Assembly: GCA_905182985.1 (NCBI GenBank)
Contig: CAJJDN010000062.1
Span: forward strand, 168,485 to 232,484
DNA: 64,000 bases
From: Paramecium sonneborni
Lineage: Eukaryota; Ciliophora; Oligohymenophorea; Peniculida; Parameciidae
Reading direction: 5' to 3'
Shown here: in pieces, positions 1-11,999 of the stretch
How positions within the stretch are numbered: the first letter of the stretch is position 1
Layout of the letters: each line of letters starts with the position of its first letter
Notes under the pieces: generated by a model
Seen by the model: only the letters and a program-made list of their open reading frames with translations
What the model was told of the DNA's origin: nothing
The model's database searches: none
Program-made: the position numbers and the translations under genes

Positions 1-37
1 TAACTATTATTATTTAACAACTATATATATAATAAAA

Positions 38-849
38 ATGCAATTGTCACATCAAACATTATCTATTTCAGGATGGTTACATGAATATGACCAATAGAGT
101 TCTCCTCAAATTTATTAAGTTGTGAATTGTAATTCATTTGATCTATAATAAAATAATAGAGATAGTTAATAGGAAACAATAATCATAGAAAAGAAGTGTG
201 AGTCTTTGTTAAAGAAGATAAGATTAAGAATAAAATAAATCAAGTATTTCAATTTTTTTATAGCTGATTTAATTGATTAAAGTAGGAACAAAAGTTAAAT
301 TTTAAGGCCTCCTAAAGTTCCAACTAATCAAAATAAAATCTAAGAATTAAAGAAAGTTATGGAATTTCTATAATATAATGAATAATACAAATATGATACA
401 CATAGAGTATTCAATTTAAATGATCCTAAATTTTAACCAGAGGTTTAATAAATTATTGAACAGAAAAAGGAATAGTTTAAAATTAGATTAAAGTATTTAT
501 TATTTCAAAAGATAGTCAATAATAAAATAAACGGGTATTACAACCTCTTTAAGAAATCAATTCTACTAATGTTTCAACAGAAAGATAACAATAAAGTAAA
601 ACAAATAATCAATTCAAAAAAACTCGTTTGAAAACAGATTAACATTTAGAAATTTAAAAGTCTAGCTCTATAAATAAAATTTAGAGTATAAAGGATATTA
701 TGCCTAAAATTTTAAAAACGAATGAAACCCCTGCAGTACTAAATAAATAAGTCATATAAAGAGGATTAGAATTTTTATAGTAAATGGTTGAAAGACATAA
801 GGAAAATGTATAATATCATTTACCGAAAAGATAAAAATGCTAGAAATGA
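38..849 (+). CDS. Hypothetical basic Gln/Lys-rich protein, one 23-nt intron
   Basis: The frame opens with MQLSHQTLSISGWLHEYDQ and runs to a TGA at 847-849, reading TAA/TAG as glutamine. One intron is needed at 493-515 (GTATTT...GATAG, 23 nt). Removing it joins two frames that would otherwise hit TGA, and the joined frame stays open for about 260 residues. The protein is rich in Lys, Gln and Asn and has no recognisable domain, signal peptide or membrane span. I do not recognise it. The upstream 37 bases do not show an alternative start. Confidence 0.6.
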
Positions 850-871
850 ATTAGTACTACTCAATTTTTAT

Positions 872-1188
872 TCAGTATTGCTCCTAAAATAAGCAATTGT
901 AGCTCAACAAAAATATCCCATAATGGAATTCATGTTTTTTGTCTCTTAATACAGAAGCAATCATTTTATCTGTTTAATCTTTTTCTTCTTATTTCTTCTC
1001 TAAATCATAAATAAATGCATTTCTATCAATTTTATTTTTAAGTTCATTAATATCATCATTATATTATTCCTATTATTTTCATTATTTTATTGTTTAAAGA
1101 ATAGAAATCCTTTCTAATTAAACTAACTCCAATAATATGTTTTCTAGCATATTTTTACAATAGCAATCTTCAATTGTTGTTGCATCAT
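872..1188 (-). CDS. Small hypothetical gene, frame unresolved (possible pseudogene)
   Basis: On the reverse strand a coding-like frame (DINELKNKIDRNAFIYDLEK...) ends at a TGA at 872-874. It is blocked upstream by an in-frame TGA and has no early ATG. The only nearby ATG pair (1183-1188) is in a different frame, and I find no GTA...TAG intron that joins them. Either an intron of unusual form or a frameshift is present. No domain is recognisable. The coordinates bracket the plausible coding stretch only. Confidence 0.25.
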
Positions 1189-1376
1189 ACTTTTATTTTT
1201 CCACTACAGAAAATAAGAAGATATATTTCTCGTTAATTTAATTACATTATATTAATTAAAATATATATCTCATTTTTATATAAATATTTAAATATAAAAA
1301 AATAGAGAATAACTCTTTTTTGATTAGTATTTAAATCTAAAATTTATACTTCAACCTATGTTGTAATCTTGATTCA

Positions 1377-1661
1377 TCAGACATCCTATTTATTGATTGA
1401 TTATGATGATAAGTAGTTTTAGGCTTCTCTTTTTTCATATGAAATAACATAAAATTTGGAAATGTAGTTTTACTCCTAACATTACATCTTATAAGGTTCT
1501 ATCCATTATATCTACTTTAGCAATAATTTTCTTTTAATTGGTAAAACTTTAAACATCTATGTATCATTTGGTGTTATCTTAACAGCACTAAATTAAAATT
1601 CTAAATTCACTTTAATAGTTCAATACTAATATCTGATTTTTGATTGTTGTTTTGATTCCAT
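1377..1661 (-). CDS. Small hypothetical protein with one short intron
   Basis: The reverse-strand start gives MESKQQSKIRYQ. The frame would stop at once without an intron, and a 26-nt GTATTG...TTTAG segment near the start restores it. After that it reads FQFSAVKITPNDTQMFKVLP and on to a TGA at 1377-1379, about 75-85 residues. The protein is basic, without a recognisable domain. The C-terminal end is uncertain because another frame beginning MSDESRLQHRL overlaps the stop. Confidence 0.4.
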
Positions 1662-1750
1662 ACTGATATTTTTATTATTATTAAGTTATTACATAAATTA
1701 TTTATAATATTTTATTAATTTTATATATCTAAATAATATCAAAAAACTTT

Positions 1751-2327
1751 TCATTGCATTTACAAAGACTAATTTAGCATATAAATATAATACTCTTGAA
1801 ATATTTCCCAATTATCCCTTTGGCTATGAAAAAAATTAATATATATATTACATAGAAATTCAATAACAAATAAAAGACTCCTAAAATAAAAAAGACTGTT
1901 CCATAAATGTCACCTGCCCTAAATAAATTAATTTATTAATTACACATGATTCGAGGCTATTGAAAAATATGCATAACAGACTTAACTAGACAAACTAAAA
2001 ATGTAAATATAATGTAAATATTTACAAAATGTAAAATAACCCTCTTCCAAGAAAAGTCTTTAAAAATCCATATTCTTTTAAGACATTCCCAAATTTAATT
2101 TCATTTGCTACCAATAAAAATCCAAAAAATCTAATTCTTAGAATTCATATTTACATAAAAAAGCATGGGTACAAAAATGAAAAAATATTAAAATTACCAT
2201 GTATCAGTTAACTTATTATTATCCAAACACCTGCAAAAGCTAAAACTATACTTTTAAATTTAACATAATAGTTATACGCTGATCCTGCATTTAGAATTTT
2301 GATAATTGTTACACCTATATCGCTCAT
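1751..2327 (-). CDS. COPI-associated / TVP15-like four-helix membrane protein
   Basis: The start reads MSDIGVTIIKILNAGSAYNY. Removing five tiny introns (24, 31, 25, 28 and 25 nt, all GTA...TAG) leaves a continuous small protein with four hydrophobic segments ending ...NISRSLQMQ. The motif FLGRGLFYIFLSS followed by a hydrophobic stretch and GDIYGTVFFILGVFYLLLN matches the COPI-associated (TVP15) family, in which GRGxxYxFxG is diagnostic. Family members sit in Golgi membranes and are linked to retrograde COPI traffic. That role is inferred from family, and only the motif and topology are seen here. The ordered set of in-frame introns makes the model convincing. Confidence 0.72.
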
Positions 2328-2692
2328 TTTATAGAATTATATATAAATAATATTTTAATCAAAATTAATCAATTTATGGTAGGGAAACAATATTCTTTAT
2401 CAAATAAGCCGTGTTTTTAACATAAAATTACGTAAGTATTTTGATAAATATTAACATCACATTTATCTTAAAGTCAAATTGCTATATTTACTAAATTTAA
2501 CATTTGAAAATACTTAAATAAAGAAACTGAAAAATATCAATCTTGATAATTATTCATACAATCGGTATTACTTAAGATTAAATGCTTAATATGAAAAATA
2601 ATAAATAGCAAAATTGCAAATAATGTTTAGCATCGTGACAAACCAAAATAAACTATTTTCTATTTTGTAATGAAGAACTATTTTTAACTAAA
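2328..2692. other. AT-rich intergenic region, no gene seen
   Basis: This 365-bp stretch is over 75% A+T with many stops in all frames even under the ciliate code. It lies between the divergent/tandem starts of neighbouring reverse-strand genes. I see no RNA gene, repeat or obvious regulatory motif. Confidence 0.5.
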
Positions 2693-3007
2693 TCATGAAA
2701 CTATTTTTACTTTATTAATAATATTATTAGAATTTATTATATTGATTATTAATGATATTGTACTTAATAATGCATGTATAATAAGGATTAACAATATCGT
2801 GGATTGTTATTTTAAAAAAACTTGAACTATTGAATAATAGAACAAGTAAATAGCAAAGTGAATATAATTGTTGTATGATATATCTTCAATAGTTTCATTT
2901 TATTAATGATATTCCTCAATTACATTTAGAGTCCCATCTGAATTTGATAGAATATTTTCATCTATTTCAATAATGCTATCATCTTCTAAGTTTTTAATAA
3001 TTGACAT
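2693..3007 (-). CDS. Small membrane protein, hypothetical
   Basis: An open frame begins MSIIKNLEDDSIIEIDENIL and runs 104 residues to a TGA at 2693-2695. The N-terminal half is acidic and soluble-looking. The C-terminal half has two closely spaced hydrophobic runs (IHFAIYLFYYSIVQVFL and a long Ile/Leu-rich segment around ILLILIIHALLSTISLII), so it is probably a small tail- or hairpin-anchored membrane protein. No family recognised. No intron is needed. Confidence 0.5.
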
Positions 3008-3038
3008 AATAGTTATATTAATAAAATTATATATATAT

Positions 3039-3953
3039 TCATAATTTTTAAAAAGACAATTCGATGGATTGTTCTTCTTCAATAATTTATAAGGGAGATT
3101 GATATTATTAATTTAATTTGCTTCTTTGACTTTGTTATAATTATTGATCTTCTTATTCATCAGGTAATTTGAAACATAATAAATCTTCAACTTCCTTTGT
3201 TAAAGTATCAATTGTCTTTTAATCTACTTAATCTTCTTATGGTGGAGAATCTTGTATGAAAAGATTGTACAACTTGTCATCAATTTAAATTTTTGATTCA
3301 TTTTGTTCAAGGTCTAACCATTTTTATTCGAATGACTATAAATATGAATCTTATTGAGAGTTACCTTTTTCTCTTCCTTCCAATTTCTTTTTTGAAGAAA
3401 TTATTATTTATTTATATTAGTATATCTAACCTATTCAATTTTAGAATCAATTTAAGTAATCTCATTTTCAATAGACAACTTTTCCTATTACAATTTGAGC
3501 ATTTATGGCAAAAGAGTAGTATCTTAAGTTATAAATTGTTTTTTCTTTTTCTCCTCTTGCTCTTATATTTATTTTTTCATTTACACTAATTAGTTAATCT
3601 AATTCTATAATTCTTCCTTTTGTGATTACATACATTGAATCTAATCCTATTCATGAATCATCTTTAATTATTTCATTGATAATGTTTAACTTCTAACTGT
3701 ATCACATAATAACATCTATATTGATTATTGCTTTTTTAATTGTGTTCTACTGATTATGCATCCTGCATTTGAACTTATCATACTTATATTGTTAATGTTC
3801 TTGTCTTGTTCCTTCATTATACAAGAATTATTTTTCTTCTTTTTGAAAAGACCCTTACTTGATTCAGGGATATTAAGCTTTTAACATATCTATTGGTATA
3901 GGTATGCATAATACTTTGTCTATTTTTAACATTTTCTCTTTAAGTGTTTTCAT
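3039..3953 (-). CDS. Coiled-coil protein, hypothetical, two introns
   Basis: The gene starts MKTLKEKMLKIDK. A 25-nt intron (GTATTATGC...AATAG) and a 29-nt intron (GTAACTCTC...TATAG) must be removed to keep one frame, which then ends at TGA 3039-3041 after about 285 residues. The middle is a long heptad-like Gln/Lys/Glu/Leu-rich region (LQNQINQLVQMKKQIQEQEE), probably a coiled coil. The C-terminal tail is acidic. No catalytic domain. The forward-strand open stretch inside it is a shadow. Confidence 0.62.
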
Positions 3954-4045
3954 TTTTGAATAATTAACTATAATTATGTTAAAAATTATATTATACAATA
4001 ACGACACAAAATAGCAATTCTATTTTAATAATATTTTAAGTTAAA

Positions 4046-4885
4046 TCATCTATTTAATAATTATTTAACAACCAAATCCATAGAAGGCCTCTTAGTCTCA
4101 TATTTGTTTCTCAATTCATTAACCAATTAAACAATGTTCTTAGGTACATTTCTAATAGGTAATTATTCATTCTTAATTGTCTTTTAAATAATCTCTTACA
4201 TCTCTAAACAATCCCAAGGTATCTAACTTGCAAATATTTCCCATCATAAAGTACCATAAGCAAACAAATCTACACCTTTATCATAAGCCTTTAAAAATTC
4301 TGAATCATAATTTTACTCTTTTAGCAAATAATTCTGGAACCATGTATGTTGAAGTCCCACTAAATTATTAATATCCTTAATTTAACTCAAATTATAAATA
4401 TTAAATTAAACTCTTTCACATGTCTTTGTTAAACCAAAATCACACAACATCACTATTTATCCTTACAATAATATATTGTGAGATTTTATGTCTCTATGTA
4501 CAACAATAGAATATTTTAATCAATCTGAGATTTAATGACTAATTGATCAGTTTTGCGTTACTTGGTCTTATGCAATAAATGATATAAACTTCCTCCTTAA
4601 ATAAATTCAGTTGCAATCGCCAAGTTAGGTGGTTTTGTAAAACAAGCCATCAATAGAACTATATTTGGATGTCTTAATAAAGAAAGCATTTCAATTTATT
4701 GTTAATTTCATCTAATAATTATTGAGTAATATTTGGATTAAATATCTTTTTGATTGTAATCTAATTTAGAAATATGTAATTACTTCTGTACCCCTAAAAT
4801 ATCCACGATGCACAATCGAAAAACCTCCTTAAGAAATTATTTCATGAACTTCAAATTCATTTGAATCTACTTCTAAGACATGATT
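4046..4885 (-). pseudogene. Decayed protein kinase (TKL/MAPKKK-like)
   Basis: Kinase landmarks appear in order on the reverse strand: a Gly-loop (ISQGGFSIVHRGYFRGTE), RHPNIVLLMACF, VVHRDIKSHNILL, CDFGLTK, SGTSTYMVPELFA, and a C-lobe (DKGVDLFAYGTL...WEIFASQIPW). They do not lie in one frame. There is a one-base break before EMLSLLRHPNIV, an apparent loss of about 15-20 residues before the HRD motif, and an in-frame TGA between GTL and WEI at about 4236. One 23-nt intron (GTAATTACA...AATTAG) is intact. With several independent lesions this is more likely a pseudogene than one sequencing error, although a poor assembly could mimic it. Hydrophobic-rich C-lobe motifs resemble TKL/MAPKKK kinases. 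Confidence 0.65.
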
Positions 4886-5144
4886 CGTATGTTAGAATTC
4901 TTGTATTTAAAGATAGAAGAAAATAATTATTGTTTAAGCAAACTAAATAAAGACTTTAAAAAATAGAATGAATCAAAAAGATATTTTTTTATTTACCAAA
5001 TATTAATAAATCAATTGATCAATTATTAGGGTTTCTTTAGAGATTAATACATTAGAAATATATATTTAAAAAGAGTTTGAGAAGTTAAAAAATAATTGTC
5101 ATAAAAAGAAGCAAGAATTATTTAAATTTAGTTCAGATAATTAA

Positions 5145-5819
5145 ATGAGATCATACAATACAATAGATTAATAATAATATTAAAATGTTTAATATAGAAA
5201 TAAAAATAGTCTGGCATTTAATATAAGAATTAAGAAATATAATTAAATTTACAGAAAATTTCTAATGAATTTCGATGATCCATAATTTAAATTATTGAAT
5301 ATTGAGGAAGATTATGATGTTTAGAATAAATAATAAAGTAATGATATAAATCTAGAGCCATGGAATGGGAATTCTGATAAAGTATATATAGGAAAGAATC
5401 AACTAAAATTGCCAAAAAATATTAACAATAAAGTAAAGATTCCATTAAGATCAACAACATAATAACGAAGACGTTCAATAGAAAATTTTTATGCATCTCA
5501 TTAAGAAAGTTGTCCAAAAATAGAGACAAAGACTCCTACTTAATCATTTTAGATGATGATTTTATCTCCTCGAAAAAATTCAACTCATCAATATAAACAA
5601 AGTTGCTTAAAAATGATGTTCAAAAGATAAATCTAATCAAATTCAATAACTTGGGCTGACTATTATAAACTTATTTAAAGAAATCATAACCAATAGGTTG
5701 TGAATTATAACCTTGTAGGTTACAATATATAACCATTAAAGTTAGAGGATAGATAATGTTTATTCAATAAATTTAGAATTAAAATAAAATAAAATCTTAA
5801 AAACAAAACTGATTGTTGA
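5145..5819 (+). CDS. Hypothetical basic protein (224 aa, may extend upstream)
   Basis: The frame MRSYNTIDQQQYQNVQYRNK runs 224 residues to a TGA at 5817-5819. It continues open upstream of this ATG for about 35 codons (KEFEKLKNNCHKKKQ...), so the true start may be earlier, behind an unresolved intron. It is rich in Asn, Lys and Gln, with a Ser/Pro/Arg patch (STTQQRRRSIENF). No domain recognised. Most of the gene, from base 5161, is copied exactly after the N at 6215. Confidence 0.5.
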
Positions 5820-6214
5820 ATTTCATTACTATCATTCTTCTAAATGTGTTTGAATTTATTGGAATTGTTTAAAATTCATGAAATTTTCAATACTTTTTCA
5901 TTTTAATTCTATCTATTCTGAAAAATTCATTTTTTATTCAGCAACTCTTTATCATTTGAAGAATAATCTATAATCAGTTGAAAAAAATGTAATTGATAAC
6001 TAAAAAGTTTTAAATTGTTCTCCTCGAATTCTTAGATCAATTCAAAGAATGTTGATTTATTGTATTTTTAAGAATAATTTAAGTATTTAAATTATTTCAT
6101 TCCAAAATAACGAAATACGAAGAAATATTTTTTTTTTAGTTTAAATTTTCAAATTTATTAAACGAAAATACACATAACCTCAGCTAAAAAATGGTTGTAA
6201 ATAAGCAATTCATT
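5161..6214. repeat. Exact 1054-bp direct duplication, copy 1
   Basis: Bases 5161-6214 recur without any difference I can find at 6216-7269. A single N at 6215 separates them. The first copy joins normally to its left flank and the second to its right flank. That is the pattern expected when two overlapping contig ends are scaffolded with a one-base gap instead of being merged. Confidence 0.9.
5927..6100 (-). CDS. Tiny hypothetical ORF, reverse strand (copy 1)
   Basis: A short reverse frame starting MKQFKYLNYSQKYNKSTFF and ending ...NDKELLNKK at a TGA (5927-5929) gives 57 residues. Composition is coding-like, with charged and aromatic residues and no long homopolymer runs. There is no recognisable domain, and it may be only one exon. 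It is convergent with the 224-aa gene and is duplicated exactly at 6982-7155. Confidence 0.3.
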
Positions 6215-6215
6215 N

Positions 6216-6874
6216 CAATAGATTAATAATAATATTAAAATGTTTAATATAGAAATAAAAATAGTCTGGCATTTAATATAAGAATTAAGAAATATAATTA
6301 AATTTACAGAAAATTTCTAATGAATTTCGATGATCCATAATTTAAATTATTGAATATTGAGGAAGATTATGATGTTTAGAATAAATAATAAAGTAATGAT
6401 ATAAATCTAGAGCCATGGAATGGGAATTCTGATAAAGTATATATAGGAAAGAATCAACTAAAATTGCCAAAAAATATTAACAATAAAGTAAAGATTCCAT
6501 TAAGATCAACAACATAATAACGAAGACGTTCAATAGAAAATTTTTATGCATCTCATTAAGAAAGTTGTCCAAAAATAGAGACAAAGACTCCTACTTAATC
6601 ATTTTAGATGATGATTTTATCTCCTCGAAAAAATTCAACTCATCAATATAAACAAAGTTGCTTAAAAATGATGTTCAAAAGATAAATCTAATCAAATTCA
6701 ATAACTTGGGCTGACTATTATAAACTTATTTAAAGAAATCATAACCAATAGGTTGTGAATTATAACCTTGTAGGTTACAATATATAACCATTAAAGTTAG
6801 AGGATAGATAATGTTTATTCAATAAATTTAGAATTAAAATAAAATAAAATCTTAAAAACAAAACTGATTGTTGA
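6216..6874 (+). CDS. 5'-truncated copy of the 224-aa hypothetical gene
   Basis: This is the part of the gene at 5145-5819 that lies inside the second copy of the 1054-bp repeat. It lacks the ATG because the copy begins 16 bases downstream of it, directly after the N. The reading frame and the TGA (6872-6874) are identical to copy 1. It is probably the same gene seen twice because of assembly rather than a second gene. Confidence 0.6.
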
Positions 6875-6981
6875 ATTTCATTACTATCATTCTTCTAAAT
6901 GTGTTTGAATTTATTGGAATTGTTTAAAATTCATGAAATTTTCAATACTTTTTCATTTTAATTCTATCTATTCTGAAAAAT

Positions 6982-7155
6982 TCATTTTTTATTCAGCAAC
7001 TCTTTATCATTTGAAGAATAATCTATAATCAGTTGAAAAAAATGTAATTGATAACTAAAAAGTTTTAAATTGTTCTCCTCGAATTCTTAGATCAATTCAA
7101 AGAATGTTGATTTATTGTATTTTTAAGAATAATTTAAGTATTTAAATTATTTCAT
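6982..7155 (-). CDS. Tiny hypothetical ORF, reverse strand (copy 2)
   Basis: Exact duplicate of the 57-residue reverse frame at 5927-6100 within the second repeat copy. The same uncertainty applies, and it should not be counted as an independent gene until the duplication is resolved. Confidence 0.25.
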
Positions 7156-7487
7156 TCCAAAATAACGAAATACGAAGAAATATTTTTTTTTTAGTTTAAA
7201 TTTTCAAATTTATTAAACGAAAATACACATAACCTCAGCTAAAAAATGGTTGTAAATAAGCAATTCATTTATTTTGTTAGATATTACATTCTAACAAATT
7301 GAGCATAATTTCAACTTTTTCTTATTCATAAAAAAGAAAAAAATTATTTCTGTCAATCAACCATAGTATTTTACAAACAATAAAAGTTTTAATATATAAA
7401 ATTTATATCTGCTTTAATATATATAGACATATCATTATAACAATTAAATTTATATCAATACAAATTTGATATCATTTGATGTTAAAA

Positions 7488-10400
7488 ATGAAACAACTGA
7501 TGATAAGAAATTTAATGAAAATTATTTATTATGATAATAAGTTATAATATTTAAATATAAACTAAATTGAAGTGATAAAACAAGTTAATCAGAGATAAAG
7601 CTTAAAATTATAAATCAATTATTAAGTTTTTAAGAGCAGAAATAATAAGATGTGAGATTGAATAGAGATTTAGTAAATATTAAATTTCATCTCTAGAATA
7701 TTGCTGGAATGTAATATTTTGTATTTTCTAATGTTTCCCAAATGGAGTTTCTTTTGTTTATGAAGATGAATTCACTCTAGAATTGAGATCTGAATCTTAT
7801 GGAATACTTACGTATATTATTCCTGACAAACCTTATATTCAATATGAACCAAAAAGAGATTTTGGTATTAGAAAACCATAATCTATTAATAAAAAGGAAT
7901 GTATTCAGAGATTGTTCCACTTGAAAAGAATAATGTTGTTTTAAGGTATTTTTATAAATAAAATAATTAAGTTCAATAATATGGAATCGTCCAATTTTAG
8001 ATATTATCCTACATTTTACCCTTGATTATATGTTAAGAATATTATGAAAATAACAATAATTGTCTCTTAAATTGATCCTTTAATTTATAAGTAAATTGGA
8101 TTATATAAATTAATGGATTATTTATTAAATAATATTGAAGTAGAAATAGACTTAGATCAATGTGAAGATTCATAAAATTCAATATGTTTTAAAGTCTTCA
8201 ATAAAAATCTATAAACATTTTGGATGGTTGAACATAAATCTGAAGAGATTCAAAGATTTGGAATGCAAGTTTTTAATACTTAAATGCCAGAAGAAAGCAA
8301 TGAAAGATTTCCATGGCTCTTAGAATTATGTAATAAAGTAAATAAATCTACAAAGAATGATCCATCTATACTTGAATTCTTTAAGTCAAAACCAATATAA
8401 ATGAAAAGAAAATAATCAAAAAAAAGAAGTCTCTCAACTTTTAGTCAACTGTTAAAAATGTCATGTGTTGAAGAAAACAGAACTCACAGTAGGAACACTG
8501 TAACTTCAAAGCAAAAACAATATACTTAAATAATACTGGAAAATTCATCTAGATTTTGTGATTTGAAAACAACTAGAGATTTTATTGATTTATTAACCTT
8601 GTTACATTATAGAGATATAAAAAAAGTAGGATCTGGAACATAATCGTAAGCATTTAAAGCCCTTAATTAATAAGATCATTTAGTGGCAGTGAAAATTTCT
8701 CAAAACACATAAGAAAATCTATATGCAGCATTAATGTAAAGATAGATTAATTAAGATGTTGCTGAAAACTTTGTCGGAAACTATTTATTTTAGTATTAAA
8801 TCTTAGAAGTACAAGACATTTTAATCATAGAAGAAGAATTAGCTTAAAACACATTGGAAGATTTAATGGATAGAAAATAAAATATTAATGAAAACTTTAC
8901 ATATGATGAAATCTTAGAAATTATCAAAGATATTGTAGATCAATTATATAATTTACATATTGGAAGATGTAAACTATTTATATATATTGAATTTTAGAAT
9001 CTGCTCACAATGATATTAAACCAGAAAATATTTTGATTCAAGATGGTAAATTTATATTGCACGATTTTGGAGCGATTAGACAAGTTCCAAAAGATCAAGA
9101 ATAAGTTGAAATTAATTAAATATTTGGCACAATATTATATATGTCTCCATTAAAATTTGAACACTATATCTCAACCAATTAAAATTAATAACTTAATATT
9201 CACATTACACATAGTATTGATGCAATCTCCAACAATTTTAAACATAATCCATTTAAATCAGACATATATTCTTTAGGATTGGTTCTTTTGTAATTGCTAC
9301 TCCATAAAGATAAAATTAATCTTAAAAAATAAATTGAATGCCTTTTTTATGAATAAAGAAAAGAAAATTTACCATCATTAATTGAAAAATATGAAATTTA
9401 TCTGTATCCTGAAAAATTTTTCCTATTCGATCAAAAATTAAAAAGAATTAAACCTTTATTAAAATTGCTTCTAGATGAAAATGAAGATACTAGAATATCT
9501 ACAATAGAATTAGCTACATTATTTAATTCTTAAATCTGTGCTGCTATTTAAACATCTTTTACATAATAATTTGTTCCAACAATCTGGAAAACAGAATAAG
9601 GTACTTGTTAATTAGCTTATAGTTTAAAATCTCAAATTTATTAAGGATCATATAATATTAAATAATAAGAAAGATAAGGTTATGGCATTATGTATAAAGC
9701 ACCTAAAAATGATATAATATTTAAGTTGCAAAGACATAAAAAAGACAAAAAATCTATTTTAGATGAAGAAGTAGATTTTGAGATTAGTCAATTAACTCAA
9801 CTTTAAGAATCAAAACAAAACTTTAGCACAAAATAAAGTTTAGTTTAAAATCAACTTTAAGTTCTATATTCTGGATATTGGCTAAAGAATTTGCCTCATG
9901 GAAAAGGGGAACTGCATATATATAATACAGTTAGTGAACTTAATTATAAGGAAGTTAATATAGATTATGGAAAACTTATAAATAAAATTGATGATCATCA
10001 TGAAGAACATTAATTATAAATTAACTCATAATTCTATTTCGGTTTATTAGATCAAAGGACTACTATTAATAAAATTTAAGCTGATTTTTTTCTTAATATA
10101 AGTGAAAGGTTGACTGATGAAGAATTCATTGTAGGAAAATATTATTACAAATTCGAATTTGATGCAATAACTCAAAAATATTATGGATACTAATAACCTT
10201 ATGATTTTACTGTTATTGATGTATTGAATTTAAACAATAAAGACTTAATTTGTGAAATAATAAATAGTTTTATTAGAAATTTAAAATGTAAAATTTCTCA
10301 TTTCGAAATTCGAAGATATGTAATTGAAAAATAGATATTTCTTAAAGATAACTATAATAATTATATTTACATAAGATTTGATGGATAGCAATTTATGGAT

Positions 10401-11928
10401 TAATAATTAAGACTTTAAAAGGAGGTTTAAAATCGAAAACTCATCTAAGAATAAGTTGTCAAATAAAAATCTACAACTGCTTGTTGTGTTAAACAAAAGA
10501 AAAAAGTGATTTAAAATTAATAGAAAGAAATAGAAATATAAACTGATATATTAGAATCCTAAATTGTTCTAGAATGTCTTAATCAATAAAAATCAAATGT
10601 TAGTGAACTAATTTTATAGACCACTTCCTTATCTTCTCATACATTAGAATGGCTATTTGCTGACGATATGATTTCTCAGGTAAATTATTATCACATTCTT
10701 ATTAATAGATTGAAGTATTAAGCTTTAGCAATTCATTAATTAAAGATAGTTAACTTAATTAGATTTTAATGAGCTAATCTGTTACATAGGTGAGAGATTT
10801 AGATTTGTCTTATACATAATTATCAGTTTAAACAGTTACTGCATTAATTAATTCTGATAATCTAAACAAACTTCATAAATTAAGAATGGCTGGATGCTAG
10901 TGGTGTTTAAATTTTTAAGATTTTATTATTTGTGACAAATCTTAAAAATTAATTCTATTAGATATCTCGAATAATAAATGGGTGGATTCTGATCTGCTTA
11001 AATTATTTACTCCTGTCTATTTACCTAATCTTAGTTAATTGAATTTAAATAAAACATCTCTAACTAATAAAGATTTGAAGAAATTTTAGGATACATAATT
11101 AGGAAAAAAAGTCATTCTTATGGAATCAAATTCTAAGTAATGGGAATAATAAATAATTGATTTTAAAATTTCAATCAATACAACTAACAGTCTATTTGAG
11201 AATATTAGATAATTAGAAAAATTTGGTTATCTGTCATATTATGACATGGAAGAGAATACTTATATTAAAGATGAAACACTTAAAAGAATTGCACATTCTT
11301 AAGGTCTATAGAATATAGAATATTTGAATTTAAAAAAATAAGATATCACTCACTATGGAATGAAACATTTTTTATAATCCTAATTTATTACTAATATCAT
11401 ATCAATGAATTTATCAAATACTAAAATAAATGGAGAAGTTTTAAAATAAATTTATTCCTCAAAAATTTAACATTTGAAAATTTTAAAACTAAAAAATTGC
11501 AATTAAATTTTACTTGATGATTTGTCACACTTTTTAAAAAATTATAAAGCAGCATATCTATAAAAATTTTATATAAGTAGTAAATAAATATCTACTAAAA
11601 AGCTAGTAACAGAATTAAAAAATCTATCATCATTGAATTAGACTTAAATCATTTTTAATGAGTATATATTATAATTAGTATAGTTAAGAAAAAGAAATTG
11701 ATATATCAAATATACTTACATCCATTCTGACTTGGGTAGCCATTTTGATAAGCAAATAAAAGTTATAAAAATTAACATTGGACTTAAGAGATTGCAAAGG
11801 AATTAATAATGGATTTGATTTATTTATTGAAGAAGTCAAATCTTTAAAAGGAGAATAGTCATGTACATTAGTATTTAAAATCTCCAAGTAAATTCATCAT
11901 TTAGTTCAAGTTCATCCATATCCGTTGA
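7488..11928 (+). CDS. Large protein kinase with MORN-like and leucine-rich repeat regions
   Basis: From about 8130 the frame is continuous through a kinase domain: VGSGTQSQAFKA (Gly-loop), HLVAVKISQ (catalytic Lys), AHNDIKPENIL (catalytic loop, Arg of HRD replaced by Asn), LHDFGAI (DFG) and SDIYSLGLVLLQ. A 28-nt intron (8969-8996) precedes HND. Then comes a tail with a MORN-like YSGYWLKNLPHGKGEL, and after a 29-nt intron leucine-rich repeats (LRMAGCQWCLNF, LILLDISNN, LSQLNLNKTSLTNKD, IEYLNLKKQDI). A 22-nt intron at about 11661 keeps the LRR frame. The end at TGA 11926-11928 assumes a 34-nt final intron. A stop at 11978-11980 is the alternative. The first 600 bases contain coding segments in shifting frames, so the start is uncertain. 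Confidence 0.7.
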
Positions 11929-11999
11929 TGTAATAAAATAGTTGGAATAGAATTACAAATCAATTCAATTTGTTTAATGATAGTTATTTTAATTATTTA

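Larger units (their letters stand above)
6216..7269. repeat. Exact 1054-bp direct duplication, copy 2
   Basis: Identical to 5161-6214 and directly follows the N at 6215. Beyond 7269 the sequence continues uniquely toward the kinase gene. The lack of any divergence and the one-base gap argue for an unmerged contig overlap. Confidence 0.9.

Noticed and set aside
3293..3589. Forward 98-codon open frame rich in Phe/Leu
   Set aside because: It lies antisense to the coiled-coil gene at 3039-3953, whose two introns and single long frame are far more convincing. Phe/Leu/Ile-rich composition is what the complement of Lys/Gln/Glu codons produces.
5161..7269. A genuine recent tandem gene duplication
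   Set aside because: Zero visible divergence and a single N exactly at the junction make an assembly artefact the simpler reading.
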